Part shown: one piece after another, positions 55,017 to 64,000 of the stretch
How the letters are laid out: each line of letters opens with the position of its first letter
How positions within the stretch are numbered: the first letter of the stretch is position 1
Translations under genes and position numbers: made by a program
From: Rummeliibacillus pycnus
GTDB taxonomy: Bacteria; Bacillota; Bacilli; Bacillales_A; Planococcaceae
Assembly: GCF_002884495.1 (NCBI RefSeq)
Contig: NZ_KZ614145.1
Location: forward strand, 2,060,423-2,124,422
Direction of reading: 5' to 3'
DNA: 64,000 nucleotides
The notes under the pieces: model-generated
The model's input: only the letters and a program-made list of their open reading frames with translations
What the model was told of the DNA's origin: nothing
The model's database searches: none

Positions 55017-56630
55017 TTACGATATATGTTGGTAGCTTGGTATTGTTAAGAATTCTTCAAATTCATCTTGTAATGTTAAATCGGTAAAGATTTCAGCAGC
55101 TTCTTCAAAACGACCAATTGCGAAATTCTCTTTTCCTACTTGCTCTTCAATTTTTTGTAGTTCCTGTTTTAGCACATCTTTGAATAAAGCTATATCAATC
55201 TTTTGTCCGTCATCTAATTTTCCTTCAGGATGTCGAATCCATTGCCATACTTGTGTACGTGAAATTTCTGCTGTCGCAGCATCTTCCATCATATTATTGA
55301 TTGGAGCAGCACCATTTCCTCTTAACCAAGAAGCAATGTATTGAACTCCCACACTACAGTTAAGACGTAAACCGTCTTCTGTAATTGTACCTTGTGGAAC
55401 TTCTAGTAAATCTTCTGCTGTAACATGCACATCTTCACGTTTACGGTCAATCTGATTTGGCTTTTTCATATGCTCATCAAATTGTTCCATTGCAACAGGT
55501 ACTAAACCTGGATGTGCTACCCATGTTCCATCATGTCCGTCAGTTGCTTCTCGTCGTTTATCCTCACGAACCTTTTCAAAAGCAATTTCGTTGGCCTCTG
55601 GATTATCCTTAATCGGGATTTGTGCAGCCATACCCCCTATCGCAGGTGCATTCCGCTTATGACAAGTTTGAATACACAATTGTGTGTACGCTCTCATAAA
55701 TGGAGATGTCATAGTTACTTGGCCACGATCCGGTAAAATAACTTCTGAATGATTGCGTAAACGTTTAATATAGCTGAAAATATAATCCCAACGGCCACAA
55801 TTTAAACCAGCTGAATGTTCTTTTAATTCATACAAGATTTCATCCATTTCAAATGCAGCCGTAATTGTTTCTATTAGTACAGTTGCTTTAATGGTTCCTT
55901 GTGGAATTTCCAAATAATTTTGTGCGTAGACAAAGACATCATTCCATAGCCTTGCTTCCAAATGACTTTCTAATTTTGGTAAGTAAAAATATGGGCCTGA
56001 ACCTCTTGCCATTAATTCTTTTGCATTATGGAAGAAAAATAAACCGAAGTCAAAAAGGCTTCCAGACATAGGCTCACCATTTACTTCTACATTTCTTTCA
56101 ACTAAGTGTAATCCACGTGGGCGAACTAATAATGTAGCTGTTTCATTATTTAAACTATAAACTTTGCCATTAGAAGATTGCGTGAAGGATATGGTTTTAC
56201 GAACTGCATCATACATATTGATTTGACCTTCAATCATATTCTCCCAAGTTGGAGAAGTTGCATCTTCGAAACATGCCATAAACATTTTTGCCCCAGAATT
56301 TAATGCATTAATAACCATTTTGCGTGTTACAGGTCCTGTAATTTCAACACGACGGTCTTGCAAATCTTGAGGTAATGGAGCAATTGTCCAATCCCCTTCT
56401 CGTATTGACTTCGTTTCCTCTAAAAAATTAAGAGATGCACCTTCATCTAATTGTTTTTGACGTACCTCTCTTTTTTCTAATAAAGCTTTTCTTCGATCGT
56501 TAAATTGCTGCTGTAATGATGCGATAAATTTTAATGCGTCTGGCGTTAAAATTTGCTCAGTTGATGCATTTTGTGAACCTATTATTTCAATAGTAGGCGT
56601 TACTGTATGCTGAATTCCCAAATCGATCAT
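55017..56630 (-). CDS. aceB: Malate synthase A
   Basis: A 537-residue malate synthase A that condenses glyoxylate with acetyl-CoA to malate, the second step of the glyoxylate shunt. Landmarks are [26 protein letters not shown] near 115-140, [13 protein letters not shown] near 168, the catalytic-loop region [15 protein letters not shown] near 250, [12 protein letters not shown] near 275 and [18 protein letters not shown] near 362. The ATG at 56630 overlaps AAAGG; a TTG three codons later has a better-spaced ribosome site, so the start is ambiguous. It is 151 bases downstream of aceA. Confidence 0.95.
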   Translation of the reverse strand: MIDLGIQHTVTPTIEIIGSQNASTEQILTPDALKFIASLQQQFNDRRKALLEKREVRQKQLDEGASLNFLEETKSIREGDWTIAPLPQDLQDRRVEITGPVTRKMVINALNSGAKMFMACFEDATSPTWENMIEGQINMYDAVRKTISFTQSSNGKVYSLNNETATLLVRPRGLHLVERNVEVNGEPMSGSLFDFGLFFFHNAKELMARGSGPYFYLPKLESHLEARLWNDVFVYAQNYLEIPQGTIKATVLIETITAAFEMDEILYELKEHSAGLNCGRWDYIFSYIKRLRNHSEVILPDRGQVTMTSPFMRAYTQLCIQTCHKRNAPAIGGMAAQIPIKDNPEANEIAFEKVREDKRREATDGHDGTWVAHPGLVPVAMEQFDEHMKKPNQIDRKREDVHVTAEDLLEVPQGTITEDGLRLNCSVGVQYIASWLRGNGAAPINNMMEDAATAEISRTQVWQWIRHPEGKLDDGQKIDIALFKDVLKQELQKIEEQVGKENFAIGRFEEAAEIFTDLTLQDEFEEFLTIPSYQHIS

Positions 56631-56663
56631 CCTTTCAAATCAACTATGCTAAAGAATCAAGAA

Positions 56664-56761
56664 GGCTGTTTGATACTAATTCTTTTATCAATCAAATTTA
56701 ATTTTTGTGTAAGCGATTTAAAAAATTAATAGGTTTGAATAAGATATAGTTACAAACAGCC
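56664..56761. promoter_or_regulatory. Long-range inverted repeat in the aceA-aceB spacer
   Basis: GGCTGTTTG (56664-56672) and CAAACAGCC (56753-56761) are perfectly complementary with 80 bases between, spanning most of the spacer. No T run follows on either strand, so it is not a standard terminator; it could help mRNA folding or processing between the two genes. Confidence 0.4.
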
Positions 56762-56781
56762 GACCTTTCTAACTTAATGCA

Positions 56782-58065
56782 TTAGATAAATTGAGCAGTT
56801 TCTGTAGAACCCTTCATCGCTGTTGTTGAAGAAGTTCCACCTGAAATAACTTGTGATACTTCATCAAAGTAACCAGTACCTACTTCACGTTGATGTTTTG
56901 TTGCTGTGTAGCCATTCTCTTCACTTGCAAATTCTTCTTGTTGTAATTTAGAGTAAGCAGCCATACCGTTGTCTTTATAATCGTGAGCCAATTTGAACAT
57001 GCTGTGATTAAGTGCATGGAAACCAGCCAATGTTACGAATTGGAATTTGTAACCCATCTTACCAAGCTCTACTTGGTATTTTGCAATTGTTTCATCATCT
57101 AAATTTGCTTTCCAGTTGAATGATGGTGAGCAATTATAAGCTAATAGCTTACCAGGGAACTTAGCATGAATCGCATCTGCAAATTTCTTTGCTTCTTCTA
57201 AATCAGGTTTAGATGTTTCACACCAAACTAAATCAGCATATGGTGCATAAGCTAAACCACGAGCAATTGCTTGATCGATTCCAGCTCTTGTACGGAAGAA
57301 TCCTTCTGGTGTACGCTCACCAGTGATAAATTCTGCATCACGTGGATCAATATCACTTGTTACCATATCAGCTGCATCAGCATCTGTACGAGCAATTAAA
57401 ATAGTTGGTACGCCAGAAACGTCAGCTGCAAGACGGCCAGCGATTAAATTTCGGATAGCGTTTTGTGTCGGTAGTAATACTTTACCGCCTAAGTGACCAC
57501 ATTTTTTCTCAGATGCTAATTGGTCCTCTAAGTGCACACCAGCTGCACCTGCTTCAATCATACCCTTTACCAATTCAAATACATTTAAAGGTCCACCAAA
57601 ACCTGCTTCTGCATCTGCTACGATTGGAGCAAACCAATCAAAATTGTCTAAGCGACCTTCAGCATGATCAATTTGATCTGCACGTTGTAGTGCCTGATTA
57701 ATACGTTTTACAACTTGAGGCACTGAATTTGCAGGATATAAAGATTGATCAGGATACATTTGTCCAGCAAGGTTTGCATCTGCTGCTACTTGCCATCCAC
57801 TTAAGTAAATTGCTTTTAAACCAGCTTTTACTTGTTGTACAGCTTGATTTCCTGTTAAAGCACCTAATGCATTGATGAAATCTTCTTCATGCAAAGATTT
57901 CCATAAACGCGTAGCACCTTTTTCCGCTAAAGTATGTTGAATTTGTACGGAACCACGAAGTTTCACTACCTCTTCAGCAGTATATGGACGTTCAATCCCT
58001 TTCCAACGTTCTTCTGTTGCCCAGCTTTTTTCAAGTTGCTCAATTTGTTGTTGTCTTGTTATCAT
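56782..58065 (-). CDS. aceA: Isocitrate lyase
   Basis: A 427-residue isocitrate lyase that cleaves isocitrate to succinate and glyoxylate. The signature loop [14 protein letters not shown] with the catalytic Cys is near residue 190, metal-binding residues lie in DADAGFGGP-like [14 protein letters not shown] near 152 and HLEDQ near 180, and NCSPSFNWK is near 310. I use the ATG at 58065, which follows AAGGTG; a GTG at 58077 overlaps that site. It leads aceA-aceB and is divergent from a LytTR regulator. Confidence 0.97.
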   Translation of the reverse strand: MITRQQQIEQLEKSWATEERWKGIERPYTAEEVVKLRGSVQIQHTLAEKGATRLWKSLHEEDFINALGALTGNQAVQQVKAGLKAIYLSGWQVAADANLAGQMYPDQSLYPANSVPQVVKRINQALQRADQIDHAEGRLDNFDWFAPIVADAEAGFGGPLNVFELVKGMIEAGAAGVHLEDQLASEKKCGHLGGKVLLPTQNAIRNLIAGRLAADVSGVPTILIARTDADAADMVTSDIDPRDAEFITGERTPEGFFRTRAGIDQAIARGLAYAPYADLVWCETSKPDLEEAKKFADAIHAKFPGKLLAYNCSPSFNWKANLDDETIAKYQVELGKMGYKFQFVTLAGFHALNHSMFKLAHDYKDNGMAAYSKLQQEEFASEENGYTATKHQREVGTGYFDEVSQVISGGTSSTTAMKGSTETAQFI

Positions 58066-58131
58066 ATACAAACACACCTTCCACTTTGACTTTTGTTGTT
58101 GAACGCTAGCTTTCTATTAAAAAAACACCCC

Positions 58132-58162
58132 TACATTTTGTTGCATAACAGCTACCGTTGTT
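58132..58162. promoter_or_regulatory. LytTR-type direct repeat near the aceA transcription start
   Basis: TACATTTTGT (58132-58141) and TACCGTTGTT (58153-58162) each match nine of ten positions of the LytTR half-site pattern TA(C/A)(C/A)GTTN(A/G)(T/G), as I recall it, and begin 21 bp apart, two helical turns. They lie just downstream of the predicted aceA start and upstream of the LytTR gene itself. Confidence 0.5.
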
Positions 58163-58169
58163 ATAAACT

Positions 58170-58198
58170 AATATACAACAGAGATTGTATTTTGTAAT
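58170..58198 (-). promoter_or_regulatory. Candidate aceA promoter
   Basis: On the minus strand ATTACA (58198-58193) and TATATT (58175-58170) are 17 bp apart, placing the transcript start near 58163, about 98 bases before the aceA start codon. Confidence 0.5.
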
Positions 58199-58290
58199 TG
58201 TTTTTGGATGAAATACCTTTTTTTTACGATAAATGAATGAATTTCTAGGATGAAGTGAAAAATTCAGGATTGGTATAGGAGGAGCATGAC

Positions 58291-58962
58291 ATGATACAAA
58301 GTACAGAAATTTTAGCGAAAGAATTAGCAGAACAGTATAGTAATTTATTAGTAGATTGGATACCCAAAGGTGCCTCAATCGCTTTAGCGGTAGGGGGAAA
58401 TTACATCTATTATGTAGCAGGTGTATACGATATCTCTTTGGAAAATGGAAAGAAGATACAAAAAGGAAGTATTGCTGATCGTGTAATTAAGGAGAGAAAG
58501 AAAATTGAAACTGTTATAGATCAGGAGCTTTTAGGTATTCCATATTACGGTATTGGTTACCCTATCGACTTTTTAGGTGAGCCAGCTGCATTAATTGTTA
58601 TATTGTCCCCAAATCATCCCGAAGTGAAAAGAGAACCTTTTCGTTTTATCACGGGTAAACAGCAAGACCAATGGGTACCAATTGCAATTGATAAAATTTT
58701 CTATTTTGAAAGTCTTAATAAGAAAAATTGGTTTTATGCTGACGGTGAACAATACAAAATAAATTTGACATTAAAAGAGCTCTCAAGAAGATTACCAGAC
58801 TATTTTTTAAGAATTCATCGTTCCTACATTATTAACATCCATGCCATCAGTCGTATCACACGTGACTTCTCCTCAAATTTAATCATCATTATGAAAGATG
58901 GCACTGAACTACCTGTAAGTAATTCCTATTTAAATGAAGTGAAACGAATTCTTGAGTTTTAA
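58291..58962 (+). CDS. Orphan LytTR-family regulator divergent from aceAB
   Basis: A 223-residue protein with a C-terminal LytTR DNA-binding domain (about 125-223: WVPIAIDKIFYFES, LSRRLPDYFLRIHRSYIINIHAI and NSYLNEVKRIL). The first 120 residues have no receiver-type phosphorylation motif; with GASIALAVGGNYIYYVAGVYDIS and LLGIPYYGIGYPIDFLGEPAALIVIL they look like a PAS/GAF-like sensor fold, which is my inference. No histidine kinase is adjacent. GGAGG precedes the ATG. Its position facing aceA makes it the obvious candidate regulator of the glyoxylate genes. Confidence 0.85.
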   Translation: MIQSTEILAKELAEQYSNLLVDWIPKGASIALAVGGNYIYYVAGVYDISLENGKKIQKGSIADRVIKERKKIETVIDQELLGIPYYGIGYPIDFLGEPAALIVILSPNHPEVKREPFRFITGKQQDQWVPIAIDKIFYFESLNKKNWFYADGEQYKINLTLKELSRRLPDYFLRIHRSYIINIHAISRITRDFSSNLIIIMKDGTELPVSNSYLNEVKRILEF

Positions 58963-59524
58963 CTATTGATCCTAAAAAATAATCCAATTTTGTATTAAGG
59001 ATTTAATCCACAAACATATGAATCTATTTCATCAATCTATTTTAGATTCTTATATACGAACAGTTCAGCTTTAAAAATTCAGAATATTTAGTTTTCTAAT
59101 TGTTACAGACGGCGCTTTCCATTCGTAACATTAACAACCTGCAGGGCTTTCAGCTCAAACTTTTCTCGTAGTGCTAAGCAGAAACCTCACTGAAATAACA
59201 TCGTACGAAGAAAATGCAAATGCATTTTTGAGAACTCGCCGTCTTTCTCTTCACAAGGAAACAAAATTGCATATATTAAATGTTCGTATATTTTATTTGG
59301 ATTTTACATTACGAAATTGATGCACATGTAACACATAAATTTATAACCTTAAACATTTTAATAACCTTAAATTTCATCATAGGGTGTTTTCTTTAACTAC
59401 ACTAATTGTTAGTTGAAACAATCAGGGTTTTTGGGTTGTATTTTCACATATCCATCTTCTTCGCCTCCCCCTTACTCTTATATTAGTACTTGTCTTATTC
59501 CCCGATAACTAAGAATACAGTAAT
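58963..59524. other. Gap with nested inverted repeats, possibly a decayed structured repeat
   Basis: No gene is supported. Three nested inverted repeats occur: ATATACGAACA (59052-59062) with TGTTCGTATAT (59281-59291); AGACGGCG (59107-59114) with CGCCGTCT (59237-59244); TTCGTA (59122-59127) with TACGAA (59204-59209). The 240-bp unit resembles degenerate copies of the GC-rich repeat common in Bacillaceae that carries GGCGCTTTCC near one end. Confidence 0.55.
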
Positions 59525-59570
59525 AAAGAATAGATAGCAGCAGAACATTATCTGCTGCTATCTATTCTTT
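59525..59570 (+). terminator. Strong intrinsic terminator with no adjacent gene
   Basis: A perfect 20-bp stem (59525-59544 with 59551-59570; AAAGAATAGATAGCAGCAGA on the left) with a 6-base loop and a following TTCTATTG. It is 563 bases after the LytTR stop with no recognised gene between. Confidence 0.85.
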
Positions 59571-59678
59571 TTCTATTGTTAAAAAAATACTAAATTCCGC
59601 ATCTTTACAACCTTTTTTTATAATAGATTTTGTTTAACTATACTATAAACGCAATCTAATTTATTTTTACGAAAATGG

Positions 59679-59706
59679 TTGAAAAATACACACAATTTTG
59701 TATAAT
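59679..59706 (+). promoter_or_regulatory. Promoter of the XRE-pot operon
   Basis: TTGAAA (59679-59684) and a perfect TATAAT (59701-59706) are 16 bp apart, giving a leader of about 115 bases. Within that leader AAAGTAAAC occurs twice (59739-59747 and 59770-59778, 31 bp apart), a possible regulator site. Confidence 0.65.
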
Positions 59707-59826
59707 AGATAGCGTTTTAATAAACTTTTTGTTTTGTGAAAGTAAACTTTTGTTACTTCAAGTTAAGCAAAAGTAAACGAATGAACTGTAAGTTTATGAA
59801 TAGAAAACAATTGAGGAGTACATTAG

Positions 59827-60369
59827 ATGCAAATCGGTAAAAAAATTAAACGACTTCGTCTAAAAAAAGGGCTTACACAAGAAGAATTAGGAGAAAGAAC
59901 AGATTTGAGTAAGGGTTACATCTCTCAACTAGAAAGAGATTTAAACTCTCCCTCAATCGAAACACTCTTTGCATTATTAGAAGTTCTAGGTTCAACCCCC
60001 AAGGAATTCTTCGATGATGATGTGGAAGAACAAAAAGTAGTATACACCAAAGAAGACCATAACATTTATACAGATGAGGATAAAAAATATAGTATCGAAT
60101 GGCTAATTCCGACTTCAAATGAAAAAGAAATCGAACCTGTCCTGATTACTTTTGAAGAACATGGCGAGTTCAAACAATTCGAGCCATCTCTTTCCGAAAC
60201 CTTTATTTATGTCTTAGAAGGTCGTGTAAGGCTTATATTAGGTAAACAAAACTACGTTGCAGCAAAAGGAAATACAATCTACTTCGAAGCTTCGGATCAT
60301 CATCAATTATTTAATGATTATCCAGGTAAAACAGAGATTTTACTTGTCGCAACTGAATCATATTTGTAG
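59827..60369 (+). CDS. XRE-cupin regulator of the pot operon
   Basis: A 180-residue regulator with an N-terminal XRE helix-turn-helix (residues 3-57, KKIKRLRLKKGLTQEELGERTDLSKGYISQLERD) and a C-terminal cupin domain (about 105-180, with EHGEFKQFEPS, LEGRVRLILG and YFEASDHHQLFN). PuuR-like regulators of this design commonly control polyamine genes, and this one opens the potABCD operon, so a polyamine is the likely effector. GAGGAG precedes the ATG. It is 16 bases before potA. Confidence 0.9.
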   Translation: MQIGKKIKRLRLKKGLTQEELGERTDLSKGYISQLERDLNSPSIETLFALLEVLGSTPKEFFDDDVEEQKVVYTKEDHNIYTDEDKKYSIEWLIPTSNEKEIEPVLITFEEHGEFKQFEPSLSETFIYVLEGRVRLILGKQNYVAAKGNTIYFEASDHHQLFNDYPGKTEILLVATESYL

Positions 60370-60385
60370 CATAGGAGGCACGTAA

Positions 60386-61489
60386 ATGTCGGAAAACACA
60401 ATTATTCGATTTGATCATGTTTCAAAATCATATAGTGATGGAACTGTGGTATTGAAAGATATCAGCTTTGAATTAGAACGTGGAAAATTCTATACTTTAC
60501 TTGGACCATCAGGCTGTGGTAAAACCACAATTTTACGTTTGATCGCTGGTTTTATGGAACCAACAAATGGCTCAATTTATTTTAATGGAAAAAAAATTAA
60601 CAATGTTCCTGCAAATGTGCGACAAGTTAATACAGTCTTTCAAGATTATGCATTATTTCCACATTTAAATGTTTTTGAAAATGTAGCATTTGGCTTACGT
60701 ATTAAAAAAATAGCAGAAGCAGAAATCATCAAAAGAGTTGAAGAAGCATTAAAATTCGTAAACTTAGCTGGCTATAGTCAACGTGAAATCGCAGAGATGT
60801 CTGGTGGTCAACGTCAACGTGTTGCGATAGCGCGCGCTATTGTCAATGATCCTGAAATCATTTTATTAGATGAACCACTTTCTGCACTAGATTTAAAACT
60901 TCGTACGGAAATGCAATATGAACTTCGTGAACTACAACAACGTTTAGGAAAGACATTCGTATTCGTCACCCATGATCAAGAAGAAGCACTTGCAATGTCA
61001 GATGAAATTTTCGTTTTAAATGAAGGTCATATTGAACAAAGCGGTTCTCCTGTTGATATTTATGATGAACCCATAAATCGTTTTGTTGCTGATTTTATCG
61101 GCGAATCCAATATCGTACCGGGTACAATGGTAAAGGATTACGAGGTTACCTTTACTGGTAAAACTTTTGAATGTGTTGACAAAGGATTAAATCCAAACGA
61201 AAAAGTGGATATTGTGATTCGACCAGAAGATTTAGAAATCACGGATATTGAAAATGGCAAACTAGTCGTAACAGTAGATACACAATTGTTCCGTGGTGTA
61301 CACTATGAACTTTCTACTTACGATCAGGATGGCAATGAATGGCTTGTTCACTCATTAAAAAAAGCAGATGTTGGTGCAAAAATCGGCTTAGATTTTGATC
61401 CGGAAGCCATTCATGTCATGCGATTAAACGAATCTGAAGAAGATTTTGATAGAAGACTAGAGTCTTATGGAGAAGAAAACAATGCGTAG
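60386..61489 (+). CDS. potA: Spermidine/putrescine ABC transporter ATPase
   Basis: A 367-residue ABC ATPase: Walker [10 protein letters not shown] near 40, Q-loop [10 protein letters not shown] near 88, signature MSGGQRQR near 138, Walker [12 protein letters not shown] near 160, H-loop in FVTHDQEE near 195 and a C-terminal TOBE domain (about 280-350) that may sense ligand. AGGAGG precedes the ATG. Its stop overlaps the start of potB by 8 bases. Confidence 0.95.
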   Translation: MSENTIIRFDHVSKSYSDGTVVLKDISFELERGKFYTLLGPSGCGKTTILRLIAGFMEPTNGSIYFNGKKINNVPANVRQVNTVFQDYALFPHLNVFENVAFGLRIKKIAEAEIIKRVEEALKFVNLAGYSQREIAEMSGGQRQRVAIARAIVNDPEIILLDEPLSALDLKLRTEMQYELRELQQRLGKTFVFVTHDQEEALAMSDEIFVLNEGHIEQSGSPVDIYDEPINRFVADFIGESNIVPGTMVKDYEVTFTGKTFECVDKGLNPNEKVDIVIRPEDLEITDIENGKLVVTVDTQLFRGVHYELSTYDQDGNEWLVHSLKKADVGAKIGLDFDPEAIHVMRLNESEEDFDRRLESYGEENNA

Positions 61490-62303
61490 AAAAGGGAATT
61501 TATTTTCTCTCATCCCTTATTATATTTGGATTTTCTGCTTCGTTATTGCACCAATTCTTTTAGTATTCTATTATTCTCTTTTAGATTTACATGGTCATTT
61601 TACTTTTGAAAACTATAGAAATTTCTTTACTAGCGTTTATTTGAAAATGACTTTAAGTTCTTTCTGGTATGCTTTTCTAATCACACTATTTTCGTTATTA
61701 GTTTCGTATCCAGCAGCTTATTTGATTACGAAAACAAAACATAAACAACTTTGGTTAATTTTGATTATTATTCCTTCATGGATCAACTTACTATTAAAGA
61801 CATACGCGTTTATCGGCATTTTCGGTAATAAGGGGCCCATTAATGCATTTGTAAAAGCAATTGGATTACCAAATCAGCAAATTCTATTTACAGATTTTGC
61901 ATTTGTATTTGTCTCTGTATATATCTTTATACCATTTATGATTTTACCGATTTTCAATTCGCTTGATAAATTGAATCCTGCATTAATTGATGCATCCCGT
62001 GATTTAGGTGCTTCAAAATTAACAACTTTACGAAGAGTCATTATTCCATTAACAATGAATGGCATAAAAGCTGGCGTTCAAGCAGTATTTATCCCTTCCC
62101 TATCACTATTTATGATTACTCGATTAATCGCTGGTAACCGCGTTATTACACTTGGTACCTCCATAGAAGAACAATTCTTAACAACACAGAACTGGGGAAT
62201 GGGTTCGACGATTGCTGTTTTCTTAATCATTTTTATGTTTATCATCATGTTAATCACTGGAGAAAAGCGAAAAGGAGCGGCACGTAATGGAAAAGCTAAA
62301 TAA
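61482..62303 (+). CDS. potB: Spermidine/putrescine ABC transporter permease PotB
   Basis: A 273-residue permease with six membrane helices and the EAA loop [23 protein letters not shown] near 175-197. I use the ATG at 61482, nine bases after GGAG; an ATG at 61467 would also stay in frame, overlapping potA further. It pairs with PotC in the transporter. Confidence 0.93.
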   Translation: MRRKGNLFSLIPYYIWIFCFVIAPILLVFYYSLLDLHGHFTFENYRNFFTSVYLKMTLSSFWYAFLITLFSLLVSYPAAYLITKTKHKQLWLILIIIPSWINLLLKTYAFIGIFGNKGPINAFVKAIGLPNQQILFTDFAFVFVSVYIFIPFMILPIFNSLDKLNPALIDASRDLGASKLTTLRRVIIPLTMNGIKAGVQAVFIPSLSLFMITRLIAGNRVITLGTSIEEQFLTTQNWGMGSTIAVFLIIFMFIIMLITGEKRKGAARNGKAK

Positions 62304-63078
62304 AAGATCAAAACTCTATTTAACCTTTGTTTTTGCCGTTCTTTATGCACCGATTCTATTTTTAGTATTTTATTCTTTTAACAGCGGCGATTCCATGACA
62401 AATTTCAAATCCTTTACATTAAGTCATTATCGCGATGTATTTGAAGATACCAGATTAATTGTTATTCTAATTAATACGGTCGTTGTTGCCTTGTTGTCTG
62501 CCTTAATCTCAACAATCATTGGAACACTTGGTTCTATTGGAATCATTGCAATTCGGAATCGTAAACTACGCAATATGGTCTTATCATTAAATAATATTCT
62601 GATTGTTAGTCCTGACGTTATTATCGGTGCTTCTTTCTTAATATTATTTACCATAATCGGGGTTAAATTAGGCTTTACTTCTGTTTTACTATCTCATGCG
62701 GCTTTTAGTATTCCAATTGTTGTTTTAATGGTATTACCAAAACTCCAAGAAATGAGTTCATCACTAATTGATGCTGCATTGGACTTAGGTGCTAGCCGCC
62801 GTGATGTATTAACTAGAGTCATTTTACCTTTTATAAAACCAGGGATATTTGCTGGTTTCTTTATGGCATTAACTTACTCTTTAGATGACTTTGCTGTAAC
62901 ATTCTTTGTTACTGGGAATGGATTTAGTACGCTATCTGTTGAAATTTACTCAATGGCAAGAGCTGGTGTTTCACTAACAGTAAACGCTATTTCCGGATTA
63001 GTATTCTTTGTAACATTAATACTTGTTTTGAGTTATCACTTTATTACAAATCGCCAAAGATTGGGGGCTCATAAATGA
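62287..63078 (+). CDS. potC: Spermidine/putrescine ABC transporter permease PotC
   Basis: A 263-residue permease with six helices and the EAA loop SLIDAALDLGASRRDVLTRVILP near 158-180, followed by the YSLDDFAVTFFVTGNG segment typical of PotC. AAAGGAG precedes the ATG, which lies inside the end of potB (17-base overlap). Its stop overlaps the potD start in ATGA. Confidence 0.94.
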   Translation: MEKLNKRSKLYLTFVFAVLYAPILFLVFYSFNSGDSMTNFKSFTLSHYRDVFEDTRLIVILINTVVVALLSALISTIIGTLGSIGIIAIRNRKLRNMVLSLNNILIVSPDVIIGASFLILFTIIGVKLGFTSVLLSHAAFSIPIVVLMVLPKLQEMSSSLIDAALDLGASRRDVLTRVILPFIKPGIFAGFFMALTYSLDDFAVTFFVTGNGFSTLSVEIYSMARAGVSLTVNAISGLVFFVTLILVLSYHFITNRQRLGAHK

Positions 63079-64000
63079 AATCATTAGTTCGAGCAACCGT
63101 CGTAATATTACTTGTATGTGCCCTACTTATGTATACTGCACACAGTATTGATACAACATCAGGAAAATCAGGGAAAGATATACTAACTGTCTACAACTGG
63201 GGAGAATATATCGATCCAGCTTTACTTAAGAAATTTGAAAAAGAAACTGGGATTCATGTCATATATGAAACATTTGACTCTAATGAAGCAATGATGACAA
63301 AAATCGAACAAGGTGGTACAAACTATGATATCTCCGTACCTTCAGAATATACGATTGAGCAAATGAAACAACGTCATCTATTAAAGAAAATTGATCATAG
63401 CAAAGTTCCAAATTTAAAGAACATTGACCCGGATTTTTTAAACTTAGATTTTGATAAAAAGAATGAATACTCTATTCCCTATTTCTGGGGAACTGTAGGG
63501 ATTGTTTATAACACCAAATTGTTAAAAGGCTATGATTTTAATAGCTGGAATGATTTATGGGACCCTTCTTTAAAAGGAAAAGTAATATTAGTCGATAGTG
63601 CACGTGAAGTAATGGGTGTCGGCTTAAATAGTATGGGGAAATCACTTAACTCAACAGATAGTAGTGAATTAAATGCAGCTACTAACAAATTGATCAAAAT
63701 GGCACCAAATGTAAAAGCAGTGATTGGCGACGAAGTAACCCAAATGATGATTAATGGGGATGCTGAAGTTGCTTTAACTTGGTCTGGCCAAGCTGCAGAT
63801 ATGATGTATGAAAACAAAGATTTAACATACAGTATTCCTAAAGAAGGATCAAATTTATGGTTTGATAATATGGTTATTCCAAAAACTTCTAAAAACTATG
63901 AAGGTGCTTTAAAATTTATTAACTTCATGTGTGATCCCAAAAATGCTGCTCAAAATGCTGATTATGTTGGTTATTCTACCCCCAATAAAGCAGCACTTAA
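63075..64000 (+). CDS. potD: Spermidine/putrescine-binding protein PotD (runs off the window)
   Basis: The frame from the ATG at 63075 stays open to the end of the window (308 codons plus two bases), so the C terminus is missing. The N terminus MKSLVRATVVILLVCALL is a signal or anchor segment without a good lipobox. The mature part begins LTVYNWGEYIDPALLKKFEKETG, the PotD/PotF signature, and continues with YDISVPSEYTIEQM, WGTVGIVYNTKLL and ALTWSGQAADMM. It delivers polyamine to PotABC. Start and potC stop overlap in ATGA, marking co-translation. Confidence 0.93.
   Translation, partial: MKSLVRATVVILLVCALLMYTAHSIDTTSGKSGKDILTVYNWGEYIDPALLKKFEKETGIHVIYETFDSNEAMMTKIEQGGTNYDISVPSEYTIEQMKQRHLLKKIDHSKVPNLKNIDPDFLNLDFDKKNEYSIPYFWGTVGIVYNTKLLKGYDFNSWNDLWDPSLKGKVILVDSAREVMGVGLNSMGKSLNSTDSSELNAATNKLIKMAPNVKAVIGDEVTQMMINGDAEVALTWSGQAADMMYENKDLTYSIPKEGSNLWFDNMVIPKTSKNYEGALKFINFMCDPKNAAQNADYVGYSTPNKAAL

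Noticed and set aside
58081-58120. CcpA cre site in the aceA leader (around GAACGCTAGC)
   Set aside because: Aligning the central CG gives too many mismatches to the cre consensus.

Overview
This 64 kb window is low-GC chromosomal DNA from an aerobic, endospore-forming member of the Bacillales. The gene order (ylbL to ctaA, pycA-ftsW-ylaN, typA, yktABC, pdhABCD-def-ykrA-rpoY-rnjA-ktrC) is that of the Bacillus core genome. The sporulation-linked genes (ylbJ-like, ytvI-like), the two heme-A oxidases and the insertion of a murE-like and an aspartokinase-like gene into the ylb block make the Planococcaceae/Caryophanaceae (Lysinibacillus, Rummeliibacillus or a relative) my best guess. That placement is inference; no rRNA gene is present to test it. 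I saw no tRNA, rRNA, CRISPR array, insertion sequence or prophage.

Layout. 1-12.6 kb: a rearranged ylb block: SepM-like protease, YlbJ, CoaD, RsmD, a membrane-anchored unknown, YlbG, a glycerophosphodiesterase, YlbF, then a second MurE-type ligase divergent from an aspartokinase without ACT domains, then YlbC, YugN and a YtvI-like permease. 12.9-20.7 kb: caa3 cytochrome c oxidase (ctaBCDEF), its assembly genes ctaG and ctaM, and divergent ctaA with ResD-like boxes. 20.8-31.9 kb: pyruvate carboxylase, FtsW, YlaN, YlaI, YlaH, TypA, YlaF, an inositol-phosphatase family protein, and YktB/YktA. 32-37.7 kb: an LrgAB/CidAB pair, then an RND exporter facing a TetR repressor through an unusually compact double promoter. 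37.7-41.5 kb: aa3 quinol oxidase qoxABCD. 42.2-48.2 kb: a catalytically odd SDR and pdhABCD. 48.5-54.1 kb: deformylase, HAD phosphatase, an isolated 23-residue cationic peptide gene, RpoY, RNase J1, KtrC, a TlpA-like thioredoxin and a 2-Cys peroxiredoxin. 54.4-59 kb: two small Cys-rich proteins, the glyoxylate shunt (aceA, aceB) and a divergent orphan LytTR regulator. 59.8-64 kb: XRE-cupin regulator and the polyamine transporter potABCD, with potD running off the end.

How it fits together. Pyruvate dehydrogenase, pyruvate carboxylase, the glyoxylate enzymes and two terminal oxidases describe a strictly respiratory metabolism able to grow on acetate or fatty acids. CtaA and CtaB make heme A for both oxidases, and CtaM is the factor known to be needed by quinol-type aa3 enzymes. 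The most interesting points are the orphan MurE/aspartokinase pair (a candidate route to meso-DAP for spore cortex if the vegetative wall is lysine-type), the LytTR regulator with a LytTR-like direct repeat over the aceA start, the face-to-face tetR/RND promoters with an operator copy in each spacer, and the stand-alone 23-aa peptide gene.
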